Positions 1 through 8,386 of a DNA stretch of 64,000 nucleotides are shown here, in pieces. The notes beneath the pieces are model-generated. The model made no database searches, was not told where the DNA came from, and saw only the letters and a list, made by a program, of their open reading frames with translations. The position numbers and the translations under genes are program-made. This stretch comes from CAYYYP01 sp964475985 (GTDB lineage Bacteria > Bdellovibrionota > UBA1018 > CAYHWW01): positions 13,550 to 77,549 of the forward strand of contig CAYYYP010000012.1 in assembly GCA_964475985.1 (NCBI GenBank), in the 5' to 3' direction. Every line of letters starts with the position of its first letter. The stretch's first letter is position 1.

Positions 1-2
1 AC

Positions 3-1043
3 TCAGAACTTAGAGATTTTCACTTTCGCATAGAAGTTCCAAACGAGCCTAGCCTTGAGAGCTTATTTGAAAGGCTTAAATCTCGGCGAGGCTCCGTAAC
101 CAATCTGTTATTAGTCCCCAATATTCACGGCGGAATTGCCCTTAACTTTAGAACTAAGTCGCTACGGGACATCATTGCTATCGATAGCATGCCTGAGGTT
201 TTAAGCATGGAAGTGGTAAGCCCCAATGACCAACAAGCCGATATCGTCGGATTTTGGTCCGCCGACCTCCGCTCCGCAGCGGCTAAGGCCACAGCTAGGT
301 TTATTTACAAGGTGCTTACGGCTAGGGAGGATGAATACCTGCGGGCGGACTTTTTTTTACGACCGCCGATTCAGATGAATCTCGCCGCATTCGAAGCCCA
401 TATCAGAGCCGAGCTTTTACGAAATAACGTTAAATTTCTAAGCATCAACCAGGATGGCGATTACTTAAAAATAACGGTGCTTGGTCTCGCACCATTTCTT
501 GCTTTGGAAGCAACGGATCCCACCATTGAAAAAATTGATTTAGCCGCTAACGCGTCGGTTTTAGCTAAAAGGTCCCTCAGAACTTTCACTGACATATCAA
601 CGTTAGTCGCTGAACCGGCCACTAAGGACGCGGTTATGAGGCTCAAAGAAATTCCCGGCGTTCAAGTTCACGGGGAATTTCTGTGGTTAAATAAACTCGT
701 ATTTAGCGGTGATCCAGCGTCGCTTATGGAGGCTAGGCGGATTCTTTCACCTTCGTTGAACTTGCGATCAGGGTTTGTGCCGGCCACTTTCGTGGACCAG
801 CTCCGCACAAAACTTGCGCGCGAAATTCGTAGCCAAATCCCCGTGGCCGAAGTGGCAGGAATTACCTTGGGCACGCCTACCCTAAAGTTTTCTGGTCCTG
901 CTGGGTGGCTCATCGAAACCAAAGATGAGTTATCGGCAAAATTAATCCGAACCTATCTAAGACGAAGAAATAATGGTCGCATTGGATTCATGGGGCTTGC
1001 TGCATGGGTCAGAGTGAGACCTAACCTGCCGGTCCAACCTTAA
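3..1043 (+). CDS. Hypothetical protein, C-terminal part (runs off the left edge)
   Basis: The reading frame is open from the first complete codon of the window with no stop, so the gene starts upstream; an ATG at 189 is internal. About 346 residues are visible. I do not recognise the family. The visible part alternates predicted strands and helices and seems to contain repeated small alpha/beta modules: segments such as RTKSLRDIIAIDSMPEVLSM and ATKDAVMRLKEIPGVQVHGE share a helix followed by a turn of the form xxxPxV and a strand. There are no cysteines, transmembrane helices or recognisable catalytic motifs. It is convergent with the sigma-54 regulator gene, with 12 bases between the stops. 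That it is a real coding sequence is fairly sure; its function is unknown. Confidence 0.7.
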   Translation, partial: SELRDFHFRIEVPNEPSLESLFERLKSRRGSVTNLLLVPNIHGGIALNFRTKSLRDIIAIDSMPEVLSMEVVSPNDQQADIVGFWSADLRSAAAKATARFIYKVLTAREDEYLRADFFLRPPIQMNLAAFEAHIRAELLRNNVKFLSINQDGDYLKITVLGLAPFLALEATDPTIEKIDLAANASVLAKRSLRTFTDISTLVAEPATKDAVMRLKEIPGVQVHGEFLWLNKLVFSGDPASLMEARRILSPSLNLRSGFVPATFVDQLRTKLAREIRSQIPVAEVAGITLGTPTLKFSGPAGWLIETKDELSAKLIRTYLRRRNNGRIGFMGLAAWVRVRPNLPVQP

Positions 1044-1055
1044 ATCTTATCCGCC

Positions 1056-2555
1056 TCAGGCACCCGTGGTGCTTTCCGCTTCTTGTTCACCCTTCGATGC
1101 TCGCTCTTTTCTATATAAAGTTTTTCTATTTATACCGAGGATCTCCGCAGCCCTTTCCTTATGCTCACCGGTTTCTTCCATAACGTATGAAATGTACCAG
1201 CGCTCAAGTTGATCAAGGGTAGGCAGCTTTGCAAAAAGATCCCGCACCTTTTCATTGCGATCCATAACGCCCTCTACCCGAATCTCGTTCTCATCGATGA
1301 GATCACGATCTGAAAGGACCACTGCACGCTCAATCGTGTTTTCAAGTTCCCGCACATTACCGCTCCAGTTGAGACACATAAGTTTGGACATCGCCACCTT
1401 AGTTAAGCGCTTTAGGGGGACCCCGTTGAGTTCACAAAATTTCGTTAAAAAATGCTCTACCAAGACCGGAATATCTTCCGTGCGCTCGCGCAGGGGCGGA
1501 ATGCGAATCGGAACGACGCACAACCGGAAATACAAGTCTTCCCTAAAATGCCCTTCGGCAATCGCTTTTTGAAGATCCTTATGGGTGGCCGCAATAATGC
1601 GCACATCAACGTCACGTAACTCATTTGAACCTACGGGTTTAATTTTTCGTTCCTGAAGCACTCGCAGTAGTTTTGCCTGCAGGGCTAGGGGCATATCACC
1701 GATTTCATCCAAAAAAATCGTGCCACCGTTTGCCTCCTCAAAGAGGCCTTTGCGATTCTCATTGGCACCGGTAAATGCTCCTCGTTTATGCCCAAAAAGT
1801 TCGGACTCAAGCAAATGATCCGGAATCGCCGAACAGTTTATGGCGATGAAGGGCGCCTGGGCCCGAGGGCTTTGGGCGTGGATGGCGCTCGCCACCATTT
1901 CTTTGCCGGAACCACTCTCTCCGGTAATCAGCACGGTGGCAAGCGAACCTGCCACCCGGTCAATCAGATCAAAGACCTGTCGCATTTTAGAGCTTTTTCC
2001 GATGAGATTGCCATGCATCGCGTTCATGTCGGCCCGCTTGCGAAGGTCAGCATATTCTTTTTCAAGATTCCTTAAACTGATGGCCCGTTTTGAAATCACT
2101 GAGAGTTCCACCGGATTTATGGGCTTTGCGATGTAATCAAATACACCGCGTTGAAGGGCTGCCGCGGCGGTTTCCACCGTTGCATGCGCCGTGATCAAAA
2201 TTGTCGGCACATCAACCCCGCTTTCTTTTAAGCGTTCAATGAATTCAAGCCCATCGATATCGGGCAGCTTCAGATCACAAATCACGAGATTCCAGCGATT
2301 CTGGGATTTCGAATTACGCATGATCTCCGCCGCCTTTAAAGCGCTTAATCCATCTTCAAACGCGCAAACATTAAATCCTTCGAGGGTATAAAGTTCCTTT
2401 AGAAAGGTATGCATTTCGGGGTCGTCATCCACGATGGCAATAGTGGTAGTCTGGGATGCAATGGCCCCAAACTTCGCATGATTTCTTGTGGGTTTTATTG
2501 TGGTTTTAACAATAGCGTTATTGGTAGGTTGTGGCGTTGCCTCTGAGTGATTCAT
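1056..2555 (-). CDS. NtrC-family sigma-54-dependent response regulator
   Basis: A transcriptional activator that, after phosphorylation, remodels sigma-54 RNA polymerase. The order is classical: a receiver at about residues 37-155 (acidic pocket DDD 43-45, phospho-acceptor D94, K144), an AAA+ domain with Walker A GESGSGKE (212-219), an intact GAFTGA sigma-54 contact loop and Walker B FLDEIG, and a Fis-type helix-turn-helix at the C-terminus (HKERAAEILGINRKTLYRK). I place the start at the ATG at 2555 because GGGAGG lies six bases upstream; the frame is open 17 codons further but without a ribosome site. A 35-residue Thr/Asn/Lys-rich tail precedes the receiver. It is divergent from another response regulator, and the hybrid kinase at 5506-8157 is a possible partner. 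A sigma-54 promoter at 8266 is a candidate target. Confidence 0.95.
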   Translation of the reverse strand: MNHSEATPQPTNNAIVKTTIKPTRNHAKFGAIASQTTTIAIVDDDPEMHTFLKELYTLEGFNVCAFEDGLSALKAAEIMRNSKSQNRWNLVICDLKLPDIDGLEFIERLKESGVDVPTILITAHATVETAAAALQRGVFDYIAKPINPVELSVISKRAISLRNLEKEYADLRKRADMNAMHGNLIGKSSKMRQVFDLIDRVAGSLATVLITGESGSGKEMVASAIHAQSPRAQAPFIAINCSAIPDHLLESELFGHKRGAFTGANENRKGLFEEANGGTIFLDEIGDMPLALQAKLLRVLQERKIKPVGSNELRDVDVRIIAATHKDLQKAIAEGHFREDLYFRLCVVPIRIPPLRERTEDIPVLVEHFLTKFCELNGVPLKRLTKVAMSKLMCLNWSGNVRELENTIERAVVLSDRDLIDENEIRVEGVMDRNEKVRDLFAKLPTLDQLERWYISYVMEETGEHKERAAEILGINRKTLYRKERASKGEQEAESTTGA

Positions 2556-2612
2556 AGATACCCTCCCGCTAAAGATAAGCTTAACCGATTTTTGGGGCAT
2601 TTTCAAAAAATG

Positions 2613-2635
2613 TACTGGGGCATTTTACCCCAGTA
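2613..2635. promoter_or_regulatory. Perfect palindrome between divergent regulator genes
   Basis: Two perfect 8-base arms (TACTGGGG and CCCCAGTA) flank a 7-base spacer, between the sigma-54 regulator gene (start 2555, minus) and the response regulator gene (start 2774, plus). The sequence GGGGCATTTT also occurs a second time just to the left (about 2594-2603). The position suggests an operator, perhaps for autoregulation. There is no T-run, so it is not a terminator. The role is inferred only from position and symmetry. Confidence 0.45.
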
Positions 2636-2773
2636 GCTTGACTCTCCGTGGCAGGTTCAAGCTAATTCATTGACAAATTGAGAGAAGAGGTAATTGGCAC
2701 ACTCCTTGAAAGCAAAACTACAAGAGCCAACAACGGATTGTTAGGCATCGAAGTCAAAGCAGGAGGAGATAGA

Positions 2774-3253
2774 ATGCTTCAGTCAAATGTGGAACTTTTC
2801 GAAGATCAAGATCAGAAACAAGAACAACTCCATCGTGGAAAGAAAGTTCTGGTTATCGAAGATGACGTGGAACTCATCACGATCCTTGATCGAGTATTAA
2901 AAACCATCGACCCAAAAATCAATACCGACTGGGTGACCAGTGCGGAACAGGCCGCTGCGATCCTCGAAGAGAATATCCGCACGCATAATTTTCAACCCTA
3001 TGACCTCATCCTAGCTGATATCTTTTTAGAAGGTAGCAGCACGGGCCTTGATGTTTGGAAAATGTGCCAACAGTATTTTCCCGACGTGCCCGTCGTTGTG
3101 ACATCGGCCTTGCCGGTGGATAAATTTTTTGCGGCCATCGGAAGAGACACAATCTCTCCACCTTTTCTGGCTAAGCCTTTTTTAGCCAAGGAATGCAAGC
3201 AGGTCCTAGAAGGAATTTTAACTTATTCTTCTCGGCCTCAATCTAGACATTAA
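2774..3253 (+). CDS. Single-domain response regulator (receiver protein)
   Basis: A stand-alone receiver of 159 residues with no output domain, so it probably works by protein-protein contact or as a phosphate shuttle. The acidic pair is E29 D30 D31, the phospho-acceptor D82 (LILADIFLEG), the conserved Thr/Ser lies in VVVTSA and the lysine in FLAKPF. The ATG at 2774 is chosen because AGGAGGA lies six bases upstream; a TTG at 2678 would add 32 residues but lacks such a site. It faces away from the sigma-54 regulator gene and may share its control region, including the palindrome at 2613-2635. The receiver assignment is firm, but its partner kinase is unknown. Confidence 0.88.
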   Translation: MLQSNVELFEDQDQKQEQLHRGKKVLVIEDDVELITILDRVLKTIDPKINTDWVTSAEQAAAILEENIRTHNFQPYDLILADIFLEGSSTGLDVWKMCQQYFPDVPVVVTSALPVDKFFAAIGRDTISPPFLAKPFLAKECKQVLEGILTYSSRPQSRH

Positions 3254-3356
3254 CAAATTTAAACGAACGAACTTATCGTCAAGGATGGCTGGAGCCTCAT
3301 CATCTCCTTCGCGATAACGAAAGATTACACTGCACCGCCACCGGAAGGGGGGAAGT

Positions 3357-3641
3357 ATGACAACATTAAGTAATTTAGGTGAAACAAAATCAAAATCAAT
3401 GCTCGGAATGGCTTATCCCCTTTTAGTTTGGGCAGGGTTCGCATGCATGTATCTGCCTCAATCCAATACATTCAACACTGACTTTAACCAAAAAGGAGAA
3501 TTTGCTTGGAAAAGCATTTTCAGCACGGAGCTACAATCTTCCGCGGAATCACAGGCGACAACGGAATCCGAAAATCAATATCAAGACAGCTTAACTCATG
3601 GCTTGAACAGCAAAGCTTTGATTTTGGTACAAATGAGGTAA
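3357..3641 (+). CDS. Small hypothetical protein overlapping the next gene
   Basis: A 94-codon frame starting at ATG with a very strong purine-rich site just upstream (GGAAGGGGGGAAGT). The N-terminal half has one hydrophobic stretch (MAYPLLVWAGFACMYLP, about residues 18-34) that could be a membrane segment. From 3506 on it overlaps the RaiA-like gene in another frame, and this C-terminal part (Ser/Gln/Glu-rich) may be only what that frame allows. The good ribosome site argues that something is translated here, perhaps as a leader coupled to the next gene. I do not recognise it and it may not be a stable protein. Confidence 0.35.
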   Translation: MTTLSNLGETKSKSMLGMAYPLLVWAGFACMYLPQSNTFNTDFNQKGEFAWKSIFSTELQSSAESQATTESENQYQDSLTHGLNSKALILVQMR

Positions 3642-3835
3642 GCTACCGCGTTTCTTTTGAACGCAAGGCTCCCGGCCACGACGTCTTCTGTCAGGCGGAA
3701 ATTCATGATGGGGACGATCATCTCTGGACGTCCGCTGGCGCGGGGGTCACAGCCCATGAAGCACTCGCCTGCTGCCTTAAAAATGTGCAGGCCTCGGCAC
3801 TTGAAGCATCCACGGAAAGCGCCGCATTCCTTTAA
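3506..3835 (+). CDS. RaiA/HPF-like small protein (putative ribosome hibernation factor)
   Basis: A 109-residue protein starting at TTG with AAGGAG seven bases upstream. The layout resembles the RaiA/HPF fold: an N-terminal strand and helix (IRKSISRQLNSWLEQQ), strands VSYRVSFERK and DVFCQAEIHDGD, then WTSAGAGVTAHEALACCLKN, matching the family pattern of a strand followed by the long helix that begins with a D/H-E-A-type motif. Members of this family bind the 30S subunit and stall translation in starvation. The length fits a short form without the dimerisation tail. I see no exact family signature, so the call rests on pattern similarity. It lies between signalling genes and overlaps the small ORF at 3357 in another frame. 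Confidence 0.5.
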   Translation: MEKHFQHGATIFRGITGDNGIRKSISRQLNSWLEQQSFDFGTNEVSYRVSFERKAPGHDVFCQAEIHDGDDHLWTSAGAGVTAHEALACCLKNVQASALEASTESAAFL

Positions 3836-3940
3836 TGACGCCTTGCGTGTTTGTATTTAAGTCTTGGAGGCGACTCAGGAATGGTCTTTACCATCGGCGT
3901 GCCTTCGAGGTATTTTATAAAATCTACGCTAGGAGCGCCA

Positions 3941-5515
3941 TTGAGCTCAAAAATCACACGGTTTTCGCTGCCCTCGTCCGCAAAAAAACGCTTATTCCTC
4001 GGTGGATTCCTCAGCATTTTCTTAAGTGTGTTTTTTCTGCCAGCAGCCCAAGCCAATGAAATAAAATTGCAGTGGTTCGATGCCGATGGACAATCCGTGG
4101 ACGTGAATTGGCGGCGCAGTTCCCAATGGGAGTGGAAAGAGCAACATTCACCAACTGGGTTAAGCCTTTCACCCACCTTAACTATCTGGGTTCAACTGCC
4201 ATCTCACATCCACGTTGCCGAATCCCCTGACCCACGCGTTAGGATTTTATACTCTCCTCGGGAAGACGATCAATCCGAGGAGGAAATTTTAGTGGTCGAA
4301 ACCACCACGCCGACCTTCACCGCTAAGCTCAATTTATCCAACAATTCAGAATCAGAGGAAAGCACCACTTCAGCCGGACTCTTAATCGCCGTAGATTTTT
4401 CGGTCCCACCGATTTTGACTCATGAATCCTGCACCAAAGAAGGAATCAGCGTTAAGCGGGCCCCCCCGCAGAAAGCAGACTCCAAACTTTTTTATTTAGG
4501 TGCAAGCTGCAGACGGAATAAAAAAATCATCGACGTCGATTTCCACCTTCCGGCCGATACAAGTTTAAAGTCTGCCATGGGTCAACCCCTACCCTCCCAC
4601 CGGCTAAGTTTATCCCTTGAAAGGCCCGATGATGTCCGCGAACCAGAGGGCAGCCAACGTACTCTACTAGGATTTAGGGTAGTGACAAAAGGTGCGGCAG
4701 AGTTCCAAAACTATAAAATTGTTTTTAAGGGCAAGGATTCACCCGAACCAAAGGCGGCAAAAGATGTTCAAGTTTCACAGGACGCCTTAAACCGTCGAGA
4801 AATCCCGAAAGAGGATTTTATCCCGGGCAATGCGATGAGGCGCGCTAAGAAGGAGCCGAAAAAAGAGTCGGCATCCGTAAAAACTACCAGATACTCTTTA
4901 GGGTTTTCTCCTACTTATATTGGTTACACCAATCCTCCGGGCGCGCCCTTTAGTCCTGGTGAATATTTTCTTGAAGCAGCGCTAAAGCTGCAATCTACGG
5001 CCAGATTTGGAGAAACATTTCATTTTCCTTGGGAGGTGGAACTGAAACTCCCTCTGATCCCGCTTTTACCCCAACCCTTTCGGTTTCCCCAAAGTGGGAG
5101 CTATTCCCTCAGTCCCCTTGCCCAAATTGGCGCAACCTTTAGGGCCGGCTCCTTCCTCTATCGTTTTTTAGCCGGAGCGGTTTATGAAGGAATTTATCTG
5201 CGTGAGCGTTCAGATTTTCCTCACTTTGCGCTGGGCCCTAATTTCAAATTCGTTTTATCTAATGAACAAAACAAGGTTTTCGGCGGGCGCGCCTTTGACT
5301 TTCACGCAGGCGTGGCACCGCTTCACGGCATTGGACGACAAAATTTTTTCAACGGGTTTTTAATGTTTAGCGCATTTTATTTAGAAGCCTCGCGACTTCT
5401 TTCGGGTGAGAGGCTTGATATTGAAACGAAGTTTGAATATCAAAATCTGACGGCATCGAGCGGTTCAACCATTCACGTCAAAAAGATGTCCTTAGGATTG
5501 GTATTATGGTTTTAA
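3941..5515 (+). CDS. Exported protein with C-terminal outer-membrane beta-barrel-like domain
   Basis: About 524 residues. The start is taken at TTG 3941 because AGGAG lies five bases upstream and translation then gives a clean signal peptide (KKRLFLGGFLSIFLSVFFLP, cleavage near AQA-NE). An ATG at 3881 and a frame start at 3851 are alternatives giving an unusually long tail before the signal. The middle is a Ser/Glu-rich, probably soluble periplasmic region with Cys residues. The last 200 residues alternate hydrophobic and polar positions, with many aromatic girdle-type residues, and end in ...LVLWF with the C-terminal Phe typical of outer-membrane barrels. It overlaps the hybrid kinase gene by ten bases, so the two are probably co-translated; a link to envelope sensing is an inference. 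No family recognised. Confidence 0.75.
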   Translation: MSSKITRFSLPSSAKKRLFLGGFLSIFLSVFFLPAAQANEIKLQWFDADGQSVDVNWRRSSQWEWKEQHSPTGLSLSPTLTIWVQLPSHIHVAESPDPRVRILYSPREDDQSEEEILVVETTTPTFTAKLNLSNNSESEESTTSAGLLIAVDFSVPPILTHESCTKEGISVKRAPPQKADSKLFYLGASCRRNKKIIDVDFHLPADTSLKSAMGQPLPSHRLSLSLERPDDVREPEGSQRTLLGFRVVTKGAAEFQNYKIVFKGKDSPEPKAAKDVQVSQDALNRREIPKEDFIPGNAMRRAKKEPKKESASVKTTRYSLGFSPTYIGYTNPPGAPFSPGEYFLEAALKLQSTARFGETFHFPWEVELKLPLIPLLPQPFRFPQSGSYSLSPLAQIGATFRAGSFLYRFLAGAVYEGIYLRERSDFPHFALGPNFKFVLSNEQNKVFGGRAFDFHAGVAPLHGIGRQNFFNGFLMFSAFYLEASRLLSGERLDIETKFEYQNLTASSGSTIHVKKMSLGLVLWF

Positions 5516-8157
5516 TTCAGCAAATTCTTTCTACGCCCAAGGCTCGCCCCTTGCGCAAAGGACTCCGGCGCGTCGATCAATTTGTGCAACAGCTCCTGGA
5601 CCGAACCCTACCGAAAAGCCTAACTACTCGCTATATTTTAGGCCTTGGTGCGGTGGCTTCTCTTTCCATTTTTGGACAGATTCTTGTCCAGGTTTCTCTA
5701 CGCGATCAATTCGCTACACAAAAAAGCATTTGGCTCCTGGATCGCAATGTTCCCCAAATTGAGGAACTTCGAAAGAACGCACTCGCCCTGCAGCTCAGCT
5801 CAAACCATGCAGACGCTAAACGGCGAGCGGACACAATCAAAAACGTGATGTCCCACCTCAACGACTCGGAAAAGAATCCGCAAAAAAACTCGCATTTTTT
5901 TTCAGTGGAAAAGGACGCGACCGAAGTGTCGGCCGTAAAATCCTTGGAGCGGCTAAGCCTAGCTTCAGCAAAACTTACGGAAAAGTTTTTGGTCGCTCCT
6001 CAGCGGCCTCGCCGAGGCATTGATGAAGAACTACCGGGCTTAGCCAAGGACGTCATAGATGCGGCCGCCACCTATGAAGCAGAGGTGAAACAATCTATTC
6101 GGCATTATGAACAAAAAATCGACCGCCAGATTAACAGCTTCCAAAAGACGGAACTTTTTTTACTATTTGCCACCCTATTAGTGCTCGTGCTGGAAGCGCT
6201 TTACGTTTTTAGGCCTGCCGTCACCCGCCTCTACGAGGCTTTGAGGATGAGATCGGACTTTTTAAGTCGCATGAGCCATGAATTGCGCAATCCCATGAAT
6301 TCCATCATGGGCATGGCCAACCTGCTGGGCGAAACGGCAGTGTCCAACCAACAGAAAAATTATATTTCCATACTGCGACGCTCAAGCAAATCGTTGCTTG
6401 AAATTCTAAATGGACTCCTTGATTTTTCCAGCATCGAATCTGGAGTACTAAGGCTTGAAAATAATGAGTTTGATCTCTACGAACTCCTGGAGCGCTGTCT
6501 TGACCTAACGGTGGTAGGCGCCCACACCAATGAGACGGAACTTATTTTTGACCTTGACCCAAATGTTCCTCAAAAAATCCGTGGGGATTCATTAAGGATT
6601 CAGCAAGTCCTATCTAACCTCTTAGGTAACGCAGCAAAGTTTACGAAAAAAGGCGAAATCAAACTGGACGTGCGCCGCACCGGTACTGAGCTTAGCCCCA
6701 TGCTTCATTTCAAAGTCTCGGATACGGGAATTGGCATCGATAAAGACAAACTTCGAACCGTTTTTGAACCTTTCGTTCAGGAGGACTCAAGCATAAGGCG
6801 TCGTTATGGCGGAAGCGGGCTTGGGCTCACGATCGCCAAAGACATTGTGAGCCGTATGAATGGCAAACTTGAAGCCGAGAGTGAAAAAAATCAAGGAAGC
6901 TGCTTTTCATTTGAGATTCCCATGGATGTACCACTGGCGGAAAATCCTCTAAATGGTTTAAATTTACAATCGTTCACGCCTTTTGACGCTTTCGTGCTGG
7001 ACGCCAATCAATCAGTAAGAGCGGCCATTCAGAAGTCCCTTAAGTTTTTTGGTGCAGCTTCCGTGACAAGCGGCGACATTGGTGCCGTTGATACCTTCAT
7101 CGATAAGACGACGGTGCCCCAGGTCATTCTCATAAACTATGAACAGGGCCGAAATCATCTCAGTCACCTTACCCGCAAACTTGGCCCCAGACTTTCACGT
7201 GTCATCTTCATGCTGGACCCCATGATCTCAACCACCGATATCGAACGACTGGTGGCCGAGGGTGGAAAAATATTTTTATTTAAACCCGTGAAGCCGGTTC
7301 AGCTCCACGACGCCGTTACGACATCCCTGACGGGTACGGCGGACGCCCTCGCCACCAACCCGGCGCTGGTATTACCGTCATCCCAAAAAGTCCCGCGGTT
7401 TTCCCGAAATGTACGGATCCTTATTGCCGATGATTCAAAAGAAAATCAGTTTCTTTTTAAGGCCTATCTACAGTTTCTTCCGGGAGAGCTGACGTTAGCC
7501 GATAATGGGCGAGAGGCCTACGAGCTCTGTAAACAAACAAACTTTGATCTTATCCTTATGGATGTTCAAATGCCAGAACTTGACGGTTATGCCGCGGTGA
7601 AACTCATCCGTGAATGGGAAAAGATCCAGCGGCAACGGCAAGTCCCGATTTTAGGGATCTCGGCCTACAGCATGTCCGATCGCGCCAAGGCCGCAGGCTT
7701 TTCATCATATTTGGTTAAACCCGTGGCCCCGCAAACGTTAAGGAAGGAAGTTTTAGACTTATTGGCGGTGACCGTCTTGACTACGGATCAATCAGTTTCA
7801 TCTTTTACTTTAGAGAGGTCATCCAATATGGGTCAACAAAACACCACCCCCTTAAGCCAGGAAGCCATCAACGCACAGCTGGAAAAAAGAATGGCGGAAC
7901 TTGCTCCGAACTATCTTGCTAATCGACGTAAAGAACTTCTAGATCTCAAAAAATTTGCGGCGAGCTCAGAAGTGGAGTCAGTGCAACGCATTGGACATCG
8001 CCTCAAGGGAAACGCTTTGAGTTATGGTTTTCCTGAGCTAGGCAAATTAGGTTCTGACCTGGAGAAAGCTGCGCAAGCGCAAGATTTTACGCTCATCCAT
8101 AAGGTCATTTCTAAAATTGAAACCTTTTTAGAAAGCGCAAAACCCCCTGTAGTATAG
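5506..8157 (+). CDS. Membrane hybrid histidine kinase with two receivers and an Hpt domain
   Basis: An 883-residue multistep phosphorelay kinase. Transmembrane helices at about 43-63 and 216-236 enclose a roughly 150-residue periplasmic, mainly helical sensor region. Then come the dimerisation/H-box (MSHELRNPMNS, H258), the ATPase domain (N-box LLGNAAKFTKKG, DTGIGI, GSGLGLTI), a first receiver that looks degenerate (VILINYEQG has Asn where the phospho-Asp is expected), a second complete receiver (IADD, D686 in LMDVQMP, KPV) and a C-terminal Hpt domain (RIGHRLKGNALS, H831). The relay would run H258 to D686 to H831 and on to a separate regulator; the receiver proteins at 1056 and 2774 are nearby candidates. 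The gene starts inside the end of the barrel gene (ten-base overlap). Confidence 0.95.
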   Translation: MVLIQQILSTPKARPLRKGLRRVDQFVQQLLDRTLPKSLTTRYILGLGAVASLSIFGQILVQVSLRDQFATQKSIWLLDRNVPQIEELRKNALALQLSSNHADAKRRADTIKNVMSHLNDSEKNPQKNSHFFSVEKDATEVSAVKSLERLSLASAKLTEKFLVAPQRPRRGIDEELPGLAKDVIDAAATYEAEVKQSIRHYEQKIDRQINSFQKTELFLLFATLLVLVLEALYVFRPAVTRLYEALRMRSDFLSRMSHELRNPMNSIMGMANLLGETAVSNQQKNYISILRRSSKSLLEILNGLLDFSSIESGVLRLENNEFDLYELLERCLDLTVVGAHTNETELIFDLDPNVPQKIRGDSLRIQQVLSNLLGNAAKFTKKGEIKLDVRRTGTELSPMLHFKVSDTGIGIDKDKLRTVFEPFVQEDSSIRRRYGGSGLGLTIAKDIVSRMNGKLEAESEKNQGSCFSFEIPMDVPLAENPLNGLNLQSFTPFDAFVLDANQSVRAAIQKSLKFFGAASVTSGDIGAVDTFIDKTTVPQVILINYEQGRNHLSHLTRKLGPRLSRVIFMLDPMISTTDIERLVAEGGKIFLFKPVKPVQLHDAVTTSLTGTADALATNPALVLPSSQKVPRFSRNVRILIADDSKENQFLFKAYLQFLPGELTLADNGREAYELCKQTNFDLILMDVQMPELDGYAAVKLIREWEKIQRQRQVPILGISAYSMSDRAKAAGFSSYLVKPVAPQTLRKEVLDLLAVTVLTTDQSVSSFTLERSSNMGQQNTTPLSQEAINAQLEKRMAELAPNYLANRRKELLDLKKFAASSEVESVQRIGHRLKGNALSYGFPELGKLGSDLEKAAQAQDFTLIHKVISKIETFLESAKPPVV

Positions 8158-8265
8158 GCTTTTTGGGGCGTTTTTGAGAAACCAAGTCGGGACTTAATGC
8201 CTCAGTTTTTTATATTGACATACCCTTTCAATGCTAAGTGCCCGATATCCCTAAGAGCCATGAAT

Positions 8266-8281
8266 TGGCATAAGCGTTGCT
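8266..8281 (+). promoter_or_regulatory. Sigma-54 (-24/-12) promoter
   Basis: The sequence TTGGCATAAGCGTTGCT contains TGGCAT, five bases, then TTGCT. This matches the sigma-54 consensus TGGCAC-N5-TTGCW at every position but one, with exact GG-to-GC spacing. It is about 105 bases before the ATG at 8387 on the same strand. A complete sigma-54 activator with GAFTGA is encoded 6 kb away at 1056-2555. The spacing and position make this a strong prediction. Confidence 0.75.
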
Positions 8282-8313
8282 ATTATAAGCCTTGAAGCTC
8301 TTCTGTCCCTCGA

Positions 8314-8330
8314 AACAGAATGATTCTGTT
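8314..8330 (+). repeat. Perfect inverted repeat in the leader after the sigma-54 promoter
   Basis: Arms AACAGAA and TTCTGTT, seven bases each, surround TGA. The element lies between the predicted sigma-54 start site (about 8293) and the ribosome site at 8373. It could be a small hairpin in the leader RNA or a protein-binding site. No T-run follows. Confidence 0.4.
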
Positions 8331-8386
8331 CAGCAGCATTAAGAGCAAAAATCGGCAGAGTTCAAAGATTTAAAGGAGGAGATCAT

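Noticed and set aside
2649..2663. Sigma-54-like sequence (TGGCAG...AGCT) before the response regulator gene
   Set aside because: The spacing between GG and GC is one base short and the -12 part is poor.
3832..4176. Minus-strand frame of 114 codons
   Set aside because: It overlaps the signal-peptide region of the barrel gene on the other strand and has no ribosome site or recognisable motif.
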